Of a stretch of 64,000 nucleotides of DNA, positions 1-8,486 are shown piece by piece. The notes below the pieces were generated by a model that saw nothing but the letters and a program-made list of their open reading frames with translations, ran no database searches and had not been told where the DNA came from. Position numbers and translations under genes: made by a program. Numbering within the stretch: position 1 is the first letter of the stretch; every line of letters begins with the position of its first letter. Origin of the DNA: Sphingobium algorifonticola (lineage in GTDB: Bacteria; Pseudomonadota; Alphaproteobacteria; Sphingomonadales; Sphingomonadaceae); NCBI RefSeq assembly GCF_004005485.1, contig NZ_RZUL01000005.1:62001-126000 (forward strand), read 5' to 3'.

Positions 1-1
1 G

Positions 2-514
2 CTGTATTTCTATCCCGGATCGCGCGAATCCGATGAATATCAGGCGATGTTTCGCGCCGCGATGGCGCGGATTAATCCGCTCGAACGGCTGGTCTACGAT
101 TTCAAGAACCACCATCCGCGGCCCGATGCGCTGGGGCGGCGGGGCGTGGTGCGGCTGATCGGATCGACGGTGCTGGCGGGCGCGCTGCCGCTATCGCTGC
201 TGATGAATGGCGCGGCGAAGCTGTGGCCCGTGCCGGGATGGGCGATGGCGGGGATGGTGGCGCTGCTGATCGGGGGCGCCTTCGCGCAATATTTCCACGG
301 CACGCTGCATCGCGCGCAGAATGTGTGGATCGTGCGGGCGATGCGCCGCGCGGGACTGCTGATGACACCGCAGGCGCACCAGTTGCACCACGACACGCTG
401 CGGCGTGATTTCAGCACCAATTGCGGGTGGAGCAACCCGCTGCTTAACCGGCTGTTCGCGCTGGCCTATCGGCGGCGCTGGCTGCGTGACGACGGGCTGG
501 AGCCGGTGGGATAG
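2..514 (+). CDS. Lipid desaturase-like protein (TMEM189/CarF family), 5'-truncated by window edge
   Basis: The reading frame is open to the left edge, so only the last 170 or so residues are visible. They show a hydrophobic segment (ALPLSLLMNGA), a second one (MAGMVALLIGGAF), then histidine clusters FHGTLH and HQLHHDTLRRDF followed by a GWSNPLL motif. That spacing and the GW-NPLL ending recall the Kua/TMEM189 lipid desaturase domain, whose members include plasmanylethanolamine desaturase and CarF; the histidines would bind a di-iron centre in a membrane enzyme. An upstream NHHPRPDAL also fits the family's first His cluster. The 3' end overlaps the convergent glycosyltransferase gene by 49 bp. 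The exact lipid substrate cannot be told from this fragment, and another membrane fatty-acid hydroxylase/desaturase is possible. Confidence 0.55.
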   Translation: MYFYPGSRESDEYQAMFRAAMARINPLERLVYDFKNHHPRPDALGRRGVVRLIGSTVLAGALPLSLLMNGAAKLWPVPGWAMAGMVALLIGGAFAQYFHGTLHRAQNVWIVRAMRRAGLLMTPQAHQLHHDTLRRDFSTNCGWSNPLLNRLFALAYRRRWLRDDGLEPVG

Positions 515-1686
515 CGGGTGTTCCCTTTCTCGATAGACGGTAACCAATCGTTGACCTTGGCGAAATGTTGTTCCCATGTAGGAGGGGAAAAATCGCGCAT
601 GCGTAGCAATTGAGCCGCACGCGAAACACTATCTTGGGGCAAGTAGGCTTCAATCGCGTTGCGCCAGCCAATGCCGTCGATGGGGCTGAAATATTCTGGA
701 ATGTCTCCGGCCAGTTCCCGAAAAACCGCAATGTCACTCGCGATGACCGGCAGACCCGATGCAAGCGCCTCGATAAGAGGCATTCCATATCCTTCTGTGA
801 ACGATGGAAAAAGCAGCGCCCGGGCATGACGGAAATAGTGCGCAACATCGTGGTCCTGGCCGTGCTGAAGTTCGATAACATGACCTTTTATGTGAGGACT
901 TCGTTCAAGCAAATCCACGGCCTGCTCGCATTCCCAGCCACGCTTGCCGATTATGACCAGAATAGGTGCCTCGGCCCCCATCTTGGTTACCAGATCACGC
1001 CATATGTTAAGGATGAGAATGTGATTTTTGCGGCCTTCGATCGTCCCCAACATTACAAAATACGGCCGGTCAAGTGGCGCCCTGTTATCGGTCGCGCTGA
1101 CCATCAACCGCGTTCCAAGATATGCGGTGAGCGTAGGAGGCAGCGTCTGTCCTTCCGATTGGGCGAATGCGCTAAATGCCGTCACCGTGTCATTTGAATT
1201 GGCAATGACGCCATGCCCGCGCTTCAAAATGGTGCGGACACGCTCGGCATGACGGATATTTTCCCCGGCGCGGCAATATTCGGGGTGGGTGATCGGTATG
1301 AGATCATGTAGAAGGTACACTGGCTTAACATCAAGCAGTGCGATGCCCGATGACTGTTCCAGCCCAGTATGACCTACATTGAGGTATACACGTCCCTTAC
1401 CACGCTGTCCTTCGCCGAAGCTGGAGAGCATGGCGCGCATCCCGAGAATCGACATGTTGCGTTTGAATCGGTCCATCCCAAAGCGAAGCATTGCGAAGAG
1501 CCGGTCGGAGTTTTCGGGTGACAGAATGCAACGGACACGGCCCCTTTCGACTACCGCTTGGGCATGTTGAGCATAATGTTCCAAATAGGCTAGGCAGACG
1601 TGATCGACGCCGGTGGGCATGCCGCCCACCCATATGCGCCAAACAAGGCGACGGACGTCCAGCAGTAGAGGGCGTGAGGCATTCAT
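466..1686 (-). CDS. GT4-type glycosyltransferase, polysaccharide island
   Basis: This 406-residue protein has the GT-B layout of family GT4 enzymes, which transfer a sugar from a nucleotide donor to a growing glycan at the cytoplasmic membrane face. Visible marks are an N-terminal MPTGVDHVCLAYL motif (residues 23-35), HDLIPITHPEY (127-137), the donor-domain start VMLGTIEGRKNH (211-222), and the E-x7-E signature EGYGMPLIEAL (298-308) followed by GLPVIASD. It has no signal peptide. The start is the ATG facing the 370-bp gap shared with the divergent glycosyltransferase at 2057. The last 16 residues, rich in Ser and Arg (ending SRSQRRR), are encoded antisense to the desaturase gene and look like an acquired tail at an island junction. 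Donor and acceptor sugars are unknown; mannose-type transfer is a guess from similarity to Wbd-like enzymes. Confidence 0.8.
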   Translation of the reverse strand: MNASRPLLLDVRRLVWRIWVGGMPTGVDHVCLAYLEHYAQHAQAVVERGRVRCILSPENSDRLFAMLRFGMDRFKRNMSILGMRAMLSSFGEGQRGKGRVYLNVGHTGLEQSSGIALLDVKPVYLLHDLIPITHPEYCRAGENIRHAERVRTILKRGHGVIANSNDTVTAFSAFAQSEGQTLPPTLTAYLGTRLMVSATDNRAPLDRPYFVMLGTIEGRKNHILILNIWRDLVTKMGAEAPILVIIGKRGWECEQAVDLLERSPHIKGHVIELQHGQDHDVAHYFRHARALLFPSFTEGYGMPLIEALASGLPVIASDIAVFRELAGDIPEYFSPIDGIGWRNAIEAYLPQDSVSRAAQLLRMRDFSPPTWEQHFAKVNDWLPSIEKGNTRYPTGSSPSSRSQRRR

Positions 1687-2056
1687 GTCAGCAGGGATAG
1701 TCTCTCAAAAGAGTTTGGAGAAGTGCGGTGGCAGCTCATGGCTGCGATTATCTGAAAAAGCGAGATGCTGCCGGGATGATCAACATGCGTTCACACTGGG
1801 CTACGCTTATTCTGTGCGGCGTGGGGTGCAAAACTGCTGCGTATCATCGTTGGTAGCTTTTCTAGTTCGTATCGTGCCAGGTAGGAGCGCCATTCTAACG
1901 TTTTGGCAAGTGCATCGACCGCTGCCATAGTCACGAAAACATGGCAGCATGATATGAGCGTGAACCAATGGTGCCAGAGGTGGTAAGTCATCAGCATAAA
2001 ATATGCCAGATAATATAATTCATCTAAATATCAATAGTTAAAGTGAATTTTTTCAA
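1687..2056. promoter_or_regulatory. Divergent intergenic region between two glycosyltransferase genes
   Basis: These 370 bp separate the start codons of the glycosyltransferase genes at 1686 (minus) and 2057 (plus), so promoters for both should lie here. Base composition falls sharply towards the right end: 2000-2056 is nearly all A/T, matching the AT-rich start of the 2057 gene. Short open frames inside it lack ribosome-binding sites and family features, and I do not call them genes. I could not fix a -35/-10 pair with confidence. Confidence 0.4.
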
Positions 2057-3316
2057 ATGCATGTCAAAGTTATAATAAAAAGAATCCGTAAATTATTTGG
2101 TATGATTGCGGTATCTGATGATAATTTAATTGATAAAAATAAAAATTCTATATTAATAGACATTTCTACTATTAATAAATACGATGCTGGAACAGGAATT
2201 CAAAGAGTCGTTCGATCAGTTGTTTCAAACTTACTTTCAATGAATTTAGAGAAATTTATAGTTAGAACAATTATATCAAATGGTAGAATTAATTATATTT
2301 ATAATCAATTACATAGTTTAAGTAATATTGATAGAAAATTTAATCAAGTTAATAACGAGAAGGTTATTGCTCGTCCGGGAGACATGTTTTTAGGAATCGA
2401 TTTGTCCCCCAAGGATATTTTACGAAATAAAGGACAGATTATTCGATGGAAGAGCGCTGGCGTCCGCATAGTTTTTTTTGTCTACGATTTGTTGCCTGCA
2501 CGGAACCCAGATTGGTTTCATCGGACGACGAGCCGCAGATATTTGAAGTGGCTTAATTTCGTTGTTGATCATGCCGATCATGTGATCTGTATTTCTCGCA
2601 CTGTGGCTGACGATTTTGCACTCTGGATCGCTCAAAATCGTCCGGGTAACGCAAACGGCCCTGACATCGGCGTGATCCGGCTTGGCAGCGATTTTACGAC
2701 CAGCATGCGAACGACGACAATGCCCGACAACGCCGAGAAGATATTTTCTTGGATGCGGGCCAAGCGGACTGTGCTGATGGTTGGTACCATCGAACCCCGG
2801 AAAGGATATGATCAAGCCCTTAAAGCTTTCGACCTGATTTGGCAGAATGACCAAGATAATGCGCCGCATTTACTTATTGTAGGGCGACCCGGCTGGAAAT
2901 CGGCATTGTTACAGGCGAAGATTCGCAATCATGTCTGCTACGGCAAATCTCTTTTGTGGCTCGAGGATGCCAGCGATACATTTCTCGCAGCACTATATCA
3001 AAAATGTGCAGGTCTGCTCTTGGCTTCGCGAGGCGAGGGCTTTGGATTGCCCATGCTGGAGGCAAAGGCATATGGAAAAAGTGTTCTCGTAAGAGATTTA
3101 CCTGTTTTTCGAGAGGTAGCGCGGGGATCAGCCACATTTTTCCACGGAGAGGAGCCTGAGGATTTGGCGAATGCGATCAACGGCTGGCTGGCAACGATAG
3201 ACGTCAACAAGCAGGAGGCCGAAGATGCTACGCAAGCTGGAAATTGGCAGACGACGGCTAACGACATCCTGACCATGTTGGGTGTGTTGGACAGTACCAA
3301 TAACAAGACCGTATAA
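2057..3316 (+). CDS. GT4-type glycosyltransferase with AT-rich 5' third
   Basis: A 419-residue GT-B fold glycosyltransferase of the GT4 type. The N-terminal half carries GTGIQRVVRSVV (45-56) and VFFVYDLLPARNPDWF (139-154), equivalent to the TGVDHV and HDLIP motifs of the gene at 466-1686. The C-terminal half has MVGTIEPRKGYD (241-252) and the E-x7-E signature GEGFGLPMLEAKA (326-338). The two genes therefore belong to one subfamily and diverge from a shared promoter region. Codons 1 to about 115 are extremely AT-rich (11 G/C in the 60 bases 2101-2160), while the rest approaches the local average; this suggests a mosaic gene or foreign origin. A run of eight T at 2472-2479 falls inside the coding sequence. 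The sugar specificity is unknown. Confidence 0.78.
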   Translation: MHVKVIIKRIRKLFGMIAVSDDNLIDKNKNSILIDISTINKYDAGTGIQRVVRSVVSNLLSMNLEKFIVRTIISNGRINYIYNQLHSLSNIDRKFNQVNNEKVIARPGDMFLGIDLSPKDILRNKGQIIRWKSAGVRIVFFVYDLLPARNPDWFHRTTSRRYLKWLNFVVDHADHVICISRTVADDFALWIAQNRPGNANGPDIGVIRLGSDFTTSMRTTTMPDNAEKIFSWMRAKRTVLMVGTIEPRKGYDQALKAFDLIWQNDQDNAPHLLIVGRPGWKSALLQAKIRNHVCYGKSLLWLEDASDTFLAALYQKCAGLLLASRGEGFGLPMLEAKAYGKSVLVRDLPVFREVARGSATFFHGEEPEDLANAINGWLATIDVNKQEAEDATQAGNWQTTANDILTMLGVLDSTNNKTV

Positions 3317-3336
3317 CGTCAATCTCAAGCCGGATT

Positions 3337-4464
3337 TCATTGAAATCCAGCACATGACTTTAGAACATCAACTACTTTAGCAACATCGTCATCACTTAGT
3401 GCAGGATAACTGGGTAAACTAATGCCCGACTTCGCAATATGCTCTGACACTGGATAGGCCAAGCCGCAATCGTACATTGGCATCTGATGAGCGCAATAAA
3501 AAACCGGCCGACTATCGATGTTTCTGTTACGCATCGATTTCATAAGAGTATCGCGATCGGATTTAGACGGCAGAAGAAGGCTGACCAGCCAATCTGAACT
3601 TACAACGTTGTCCTGGATGTGTTGAAAATGAACCGGACAATCTTGCAAAAGTTGGCGATATAGAGCGCCAATCTGCCTCTTCCGGAAAAGTATTGCGTCT
3701 ATGCGCTCCATCTGTGCCAACCCGATAGCTGCACAGATGTTTGTCATACGATAGTTGAAGCCTAACTCGTCGTGCCAATAACGCCTGTCAAGCGACTGGC
3801 CCTGTCCCTTTACCTTGCGCAATCTATCCGCGAGGGCTTTGTCATTAGCAATGACCATGCCACCTTCGCCCGTGGTAACAGTCTTGTTGCCGAAGAAACT
3901 GAATGTTCCGACATCCCCAAACGTACCCACGTGTTGATCATCCAAGGTCGATCCCAGCGCTTCGGCACAATCTTCGACGATGCTCAACCGGTGTGCGTCG
4001 GCGATCCGGCGAAGTGCGAGCATGTCGCAGACAGCACCATAAAGATGTACTGCTACGATGGCCTTGGTTCTCGAGGTGATCTTCCGTTCAACATCAGCGA
4101 TGTCGATCAACCAATCATCTAAGTTGCATTCAACAAAAACGGGCGTGGCGCCGGTTTGACGAATTGTGTTGACGGACGCGATATAAGTGAACGTCGGAAC
4201 GATAACTTCATCACCTGGTCCGATATCAAGACAATGAAGTGCCAAATGAAGAGCCACAGTCCCATTAGATACGCTTATTGCATGCCCACAACCGACATAA
4301 TTTGAAAAATAGCTTTCAAATTTTTCTGTATAAATGCCTATCGATGAAATCCACTCGGTATCCAAGCAGTCAATGACGTAAGCCTTCTCATTTCCTGAAA
4401 GATCGGGCCGGTACACCGGGATAAGGGACGATCCCGGATTTTGAGAATTATTTGAAATGGGCAT
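3337..4464 (-). CDS. DegT/DnrJ/EryC1 aminotransferase, perosamine-synthase-like
   Basis: A PLP-dependent sugar aminotransferase of about 375 residues. From the chosen start the protein reads MPISNN, then IPVYRPDLSGNEKAYV, matching the N-terminus I recall for GDP-perosamine synthase (Per/RfbE), which aminates GDP-4-keto-6-deoxymannose. WISSIGIYTEKFE, SNGTVALHLAL and VEDCAEALGS follow, with the PLP lysine in SFFGNKTVTTGEGG (Lys194). The family alone would also allow other 4-amino-deoxysugars. I chose the ATG at 4464, preceded by GGTGAT, over an in-frame ATG at 4518 that would overlap the upstream gene by 16 bp. It is the last gene of the minus-strand island operon. No GDP-mannose dehydratase (gmd) is present in the window, so the substrate must be made by genes elsewhere. 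Confidence 0.78.
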   Translation of the reverse strand: MPISNNSQNPGSSLIPVYRPDLSGNEKAYVIDCLDTEWISSIGIYTEKFESYFSNYVGCGHAISVSNGTVALHLALHCLDIGPGDEVIVPTFTYIASVNTIRQTGATPVFVECNLDDWLIDIADVERKITSRTKAIVAVHLYGAVCDMLALRRIADAHRLSIVEDCAEALGSTLDDQHVGTFGDVGTFSFFGNKTVTTGEGGMVIANDKALADRLRKVKGQGQSLDRRYWHDELGFNYRMTNICAAIGLAQMERIDAILFRKRQIGALYRQLLQDCPVHFQHIQDNVVSSDWLVSLLLPSKSDRDTLMKSMRNRNIDSRPVFYCAHQMPMYDCGLAYPVSEHIAKSGISLPSYPALSDDDVAKVVDVLKSCAGFQ

Positions 4465-4502
4465 TTTTATATCACCAAATACATCAATAAATCGGAAAAA
4501 TG

Positions 4503-5762
4503 CTATTCTTCCGAGCAAAAATACAATTCATTCACGACTTCAGCTATTTGCTTAAGGGCTGGCAACATGACTTCCCCTCCAGCATAGCAGGCAGTTGTAG
4601 CCAATTGACGGCATGCCAACAGGGCCGGCATCATCGCCAACGATGTGTCAATCAACGGTTCCAACTTATCGACATATGCGCTGGCAGAAAAGTTGTTTCG
4701 TGCCCAATCTCGCGCTGCGAGGGCTTTGGCATCTGACGTTTGTGGATTGTTGAAAATCTCCCGAAGTGCTTGAGCAAGCGAGTTTACGTCGTCGCCATAA
4801 GGCACTTTGTATACCAGATCGTCGGGGGTCAAAGCGTAACTGGCTACGTCGGACACCACAAGAGGCCGAGCGTGATACAGGGCAGTGATGAGTGAAGCAG
4901 ACCCACCTTCCGTTACCGGATATCTTAAACAACAGACAGCAGTAGATTGGTGCAGCAGATTAGATAACTCTTTGTCCGGCAAATAACCATGAAAAATCGG
5001 TGAGGGTATGCCGAGATCCATTGCAATGCCTGTCAACGCATCCCGATACCAGTCTTCGATCGTACCAGCGAAATGAATTTCAATTGCGCCGAAATCCTCG
5101 CTTAACATGGCAATCGCCTTCAAAAGGCGATCCGGCTGTTTGTAGCGGCTGATTATCCCAAAGATAGTTACACTCAGCTTTGGCGATCGCGAAGGTGCTG
5201 CATCCGCTGCGCCAATGTTCGGAAAACATAACGGGATAACCTCTACCGGACCAGGGCAGGATTCTGCGACTGCTGCTAGATAATGTGGGCCGTGGACGAC
5301 TGAGCAAGCTCCCAAGGCGCTCAACGACAGCAACAACGGTCTCGCATCTGGATCGACAAGATCAAAATCCAGTCCGTGCGGATCCTTGCCCGACGGACCG
5401 TAAAGAGACGGGACGTGAATTTGGTGACGTTCGATCATACCCGCCGCAAAATGTCGCATTTCGGCATCATGGAAGATCGACAGCGCGGGATAAGCTGCTG
5501 CCAGCCGAAGCGCCCCGGCATGATAGGGTGCATGGTTGCCATAATTGATCACGACCAAATCGATATCCAAGGGGATCGGGTCATCCGATCCCCACACAAG
5601 TGCGTCTATGGGCAGCGCGGGCAAAGCGGCCTCTGTACCACTTTCAATTCGCATGATTTGGATGGAATAGCCGCGGCGCATCAGTTCGTTGCACACTTCG
5701 CTGCTGAAAGTGCCGATGGCGGATTTGACATTGAAGGGCGTGGCCCACAAAATTCGAATCAT
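4503..5762 (-). CDS. GT4-like glycosyltransferase
   Basis: A 419-residue protein with the two-domain GT-B pattern. The N-terminus ILWATPFNVKSAIGTFS fits a nucleotide-sugar transferase acceptor domain. The C-terminal domain contains VTIFGIISRYKQPDRLL (198-214), IHFAGTIEDW and TEGGSASLITALYHARP (284-300), a degenerate form of the E-x7-E region with a VSDVASY loop after it. The start ATG overlaps the stop of the upstream glycosyltransferase by four bases (ATGA), showing translational coupling. The family members closest by eye are the GT4 enzymes of O-antigen and exopolysaccharide clusters. The substrate is unknown; because the E-x7-E motif is weak (Glu then a small-residue stretch), the family call is less firm than for its neighbours. 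Confidence 0.68.
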   Translation of the reverse strand: MIRILWATPFNVKSAIGTFSSEVCNELMRRGYSIQIMRIESGTEAALPALPIDALVWGSDDPIPLDIDLVVINYGNHAPYHAGALRLAAAYPALSIFHDAEMRHFAAGMIERHQIHVPSLYGPSGKDPHGLDFDLVDPDARPLLLSLSALGACSVVHGPHYLAAVAESCPGPVEVIPLCFPNIGAADAAPSRSPKLSVTIFGIISRYKQPDRLLKAIAMLSEDFGAIEIHFAGTIEDWYRDALTGIAMDLGIPSPIFHGYLPDKELSNLLHQSTAVCCLRYPVTEGGSASLITALYHARPLVVSDVASYALTPDDLVYKVPYGDDVNSLAQALREIFNNPQTSDAKALAARDWARNNFSASAYVDKLEPLIDTSLAMMPALLACRQLATTACYAGGEVMLPALKQIAEVVNELYFCSEE

Positions 5763-6802
5763 ATCTCACCAAGGAGCTTGGTAAGGTGAGAACCCCAGTT
5801 TATATCTTTGGAACGCCAAAAAGCCTTGGCTTGGGCACCCATCCTTGCCGCCATATTGGGATTGTAAAGCAATGCCGCCATTGCGCCTGCTAGCGATTCC
5901 GCGTCAGCCTCGCTTATGAACCCGGTATTTCCATCAATAACGAGTTCCAGGATTTCCCCGGCATCGCGACACGTTATCACCGCCTTACCCGCTTCAAAGG
6001 CTTCCATGGTAACATATCCATAGGAATCCTCCTGAAACGGAAGATATGCGACAGCGGTTGCATGATTGACATAGTCAGCTAGTTCTTGCCGCGTCAGAAA
6101 ACGCAAATCGAGTTTTACCTGCGCTGCCAAATCTAACCGTCCTACTAAATCATGCAGCATCATTCGATCTGCATCCGATTCGGGCGGACCAGCAATAACC
6201 AGTTTTGCGGTAGCCGGCAGGTGCTGCATCGCTTCTACAAGCAAAAACTGCCGCTTGGACGAGTTTATGCGCCCAGGTGCCAGTATATAGCCGGACGGGT
6301 CGGCGCCAGTAAACAAATGCGGATCGTTTATCGGCGCCCTCAACGCTTCAGCCTGTATACCATTATATTTATAAAGTCTGCGACTTATTTCATCAGATAT
6401 CGTAAATATGTTATTGGCGCTCTTAAAATACTCATTATCCTGTGCTCTAATAAAATCTTTAACAACGATACCATTTTTATCATGAGGAATGTTGCAATAA
6501 GGAGAGTCCCACATATCATAGGCTTGTCTATATTGATGAATAAGCCATGTTGTATGATGAGAGGCAGAAATGAAGTAGGCTGGAAACTTCATTGATATAA
6601 CGCGATCAACATTAGGGAGCTTCATCATCTTGAAACGAGCTATTTCTCCAGGAATTCCACTGTAAGGTTCCCATTGAAAAGGTAGTCGAAGCAGCTCAGC
6701 ATCAATGTTACGTTGCCTGAGATTATATATAAGGTGTTGAGATAATTCTTCTGCCCCCCCCCAGACATAAGGAGCCATACTGTTGACTACTAGGACTTTC
6801 AT
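5759..6802 (-). CDS. GT4-type glycosyltransferase with poly-G tract near its start
   Basis: A 347-residue GT4-type transferase. It opens MKVLVVNSMAPYVWGGAEE, with the GGAEE acceptor-domain motif, and carries GYILAPGRINSSKRQ (start of the donor domain) and EDSYGYVTMEAFEAGKAV, the E-x7-E signature. The ATG at 6802 overlaps the stop of the upstream gene by four bases; longer in-frame extensions upstream lie inside that gene and look unlike protein. Codons 14-17 (W-G-G-A) are encoded by nine consecutive G on the coding strand, a slippage-prone tract. Paralogy with the next gene upstream is clear: both share the SMxPxVxGG start and a DSYGY motif in place of the usual EGFG. They probably add successive similar sugars of the same repeat unit. 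Confidence 0.75.
   Translation of the reverse strand: MKVLVVNSMAPYVWGGAEELSQHLIYNLRQRNIDAELLRLPFQWEPYSGIPGEIARFKMMKLPNVDRVISMKFPAYFISASHHTTWLIHQYRQAYDMWDSPYCNIPHDKNGIVVKDFIRAQDNEYFKSANNIFTISDEISRRLYKYNGIQAEALRAPINDPHLFTGADPSGYILAPGRINSSKRQFLLVEAMQHLPATAKLVIAGPPESDADRMMLHDLVGRLDLAAQVKLDLRFLTRQELADYVNHATAVAYLPFQEDSYGYVTMEAFEAGKAVITCRDAGEILELVIDGNTGFISEADAESLAGAMAALLYNPNMAARMGAQAKAFWRSKDINWGSHLTKLLGEI
6754..6762 (-). repeat. Homopolymer tract, nine G on the coding strand
   Basis: Nine C in a row on the plus strand, read as G9 in the glycosyltransferase at 5759-6802, around codons 14-17. The frame is intact in this sequence. Tracts of this length near a start codon are known sites of slipped-strand phase variation in surface-glycan genes of other bacteria. 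Whether this one varies is not visible here. Confidence 0.6.
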
Positions 6803-7836
6803 GCCGTCAGCCTCGCAACAACATGTTCCCAATTTATCCCCAGCGTGCATACCCGCGCTTGCGCGGCTGCACCTAGCCTCTCGGCCAGTCCCCGGTCTAA
6901 CCAAAGTCGATCAAATGCTTCGGCCAGCGCAGACGGCGTCGGTTCAGTCAATAGGCCGCACTGTCCGTCGACAATGAATTCGCTAACACCACCGGAGTCA
7001 TGAGCGGAAACAGTGGCGCGACGGGCGCTGGCGCCTTCCAAAGTGGGATAGCCATAGCTGTCTTCATCGAGCGGCAAGTAAACGACACCGAGCGCCTGAG
7101 CGAGAAGATGATGTTTTTCGCCTTCACTGATCCAACGACCATCGACCGTCACACGATCCTGCAATCCGTTACGCTGCACTTCTTCATGTAGAGAAGCAAG
7201 ATATGCCAGGTTCTGTGATGCCCCGGCAATCCGTAATCGGACGGGGGTTTGTGTCATCGCCATCGCCTGTATCGCAAGATGTTGCCTTTTGTGATGTTCT
7301 ATTCGGCAAATGAATAAGAGTTCTGACCCATATCCCAATGATTCTACAACGACTGGATTGTCGATCGGAGGGTATAGGACTTCTGCGTGGATACCGTTGA
7401 AGTGATGAAGCCGTGAAGCAACTACCCGAGAATTGGCAAAAACCAAGTGTGCTTCTTCGAGTGTTCGCTTGTCTAAATCGAACAATGTCTGTCGAAATTT
7501 TTCCCAATATGCTGTTTTGGGAATCGGGTTATATTCACTATCCCAAAGGTCATAGAAAATCCGTTCGTGATGGATAAACCATATCACTTTCTGGGAATGC
7601 TTGATGGCATGTGCCGGAGGGCGGCAACAGATGACCCGGTCGCATACGTTTTCAAGGTCCATCATTCTGAAACCCGCTATTTCAGCCAACATGCTATTCG
7701 GGTCACCGCTAAAGGGAAGCCAGATTCGCTCGACTTGATGTCCGGCGCTTTCCAGATGTGGTACCAGTTGATTTACAAAAGTTCGATAGCCGCCATCGAC
7801 ATGGGGAACCATGGAACTGACTATGCCAATTCTCAA
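6799..7836 (-). CDS. GT4-type glycosyltransferase
   Basis: A 345-residue GT4-type transferase, starting MRIGIVSSMVPHVDGGYRTF. It has a donor domain beginning LLFICRIEHHKRQHLAIQA and an EDSYGYPTLEGASARRA signature (E-x7-E form), followed by SGGVSEFIVDGQCGLL. It is a close paralogue of the gene at 5759-6802 over its whole length, including the IPKTAYWEKF/IPHDKNGIVV region after a shared YDLWDS/YDMWDS. Both ends are coupled to neighbours by 4-bp overlaps, so all should be made from one message. It has no membrane segment and would act at the inner face of the cytoplasmic membrane. The sugar is unknown. Confidence 0.78.
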   Translation of the reverse strand: MRIGIVSSMVPHVDGGYRTFVNQLVPHLESAGHQVERIWLPFSGDPNSMLAEIAGFRMMDLENVCDRVICCRPPAHAIKHSQKVIWFIHHERIFYDLWDSEYNPIPKTAYWEKFRQTLFDLDKRTLEEAHLVFANSRVVASRLHHFNGIHAEVLYPPIDNPVVVESLGYGSELLFICRIEHHKRQHLAIQAMAMTQTPVRLRIAGASQNLAYLASLHEEVQRNGLQDRVTVDGRWISEGEKHHLLAQALGVVYLPLDEDSYGYPTLEGASARRATVSAHDSGGVSEFIVDGQCGLLTEPTPSALAEAFDRLWLDRGLAERLGAAAQARVCTLGINWEHVVARLTA

Positions 7837-8486
7837 TCCATCCTCCCTTTACGCTGCGTGGCAGGAGCGCCCATGACGGTTACAAACTCTTCAATTGCTG
7901 AAACTACGACCGAACCCGCGCCAACGATCGCTCCTTGGCCGATAGTAGTCTCGGGCCGCGCCACGCTGCCGATGCCGAAAAGAGCCTGAGCTCCAACTTT
8001 CACGTTGCCGCCCATAACCGAGCGCGGCGCTATGTGAGCTCCGTCTCCGATCCGGCAATCATGTTCGATTATCGCGCCCGTATTCAATATGACAAACCGT
8101 CCGACGTTAGCCCATGCATTGATTATTGCGCCGGGCATAACGACGGTGCCTTCGCCTATGCGTGCATAGGGCGAAATGATTGAACTGGGATGCAAGATCG
8201 TCGGACACGTAAAGCCGATTTCGAGAAGGCGTTCTCCGATTCGAGCGCGCAGTTTATTTAGGCCGATCGCTACGACAGCGTGCCTTATGCCGCCTGCATA
8301 TACAGCCCCTGCTTCATCATCGCCCCCAACGACTGGGACATCAGAACACATATGTCCGGGCCCTACGGGATCGAGAATTGCCGTCGGGTTCCAACCCGCT
8401 GCCCGCGCCACATCAATGACGACCTTTGCGTGACCTCCCGCCCCGATCACCAACATCCTTCGATCAGGAACGGCATGCGTGGTCAT
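7833..8486 (-). CDS. NeuD/PglD-family sugar O/N-acyltransferase, possible perosamine N-acetyltransferase
   Basis: A 217-residue protein with an N-terminal Rossmann-like segment (MLVIGAGGHAKVVIDVARAA, residues 11-30) and a C-terminal left-handed beta-helix. The helix is built from hexapeptides such as ARIGEG, ANVGRF and CRIGDG. The pair IEHDCRIGDGAHIAP holds the His expected to act as base in PglD-type acetyl-CoA enzymes. With a perosamine-synthase-like aminotransferase in the same operon, the likely job is N-acetylation of GDP-perosamine (PerB-like) or of another 4-aminosugar. That link rests on context; PglD and NeuD relatives use different substrates. The ATG at 8486 gives a 4-bp overlap with the upstream gene, and a longer in-frame extension inside that gene does not look like protein. 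Confidence 0.72.
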   Translation of the reverse strand: MTTHAVPDRRMLVIGAGGHAKVVIDVARAAGWNPTAILDPVGPGHMCSDVPVVGGDDEAGAVYAGGIRHAVVAIGLNKLRARIGERLLEIGFTCPTILHPSSIISPYARIGEGTVVMPGAIINAWANVGRFVILNTGAIIEHDCRIGDGAHIAPRSVMGGNVKVGAQALFGIGSVARPETTIGQGAIVGAGSVVVSAIEEFVTVMGAPATQRKGRMD

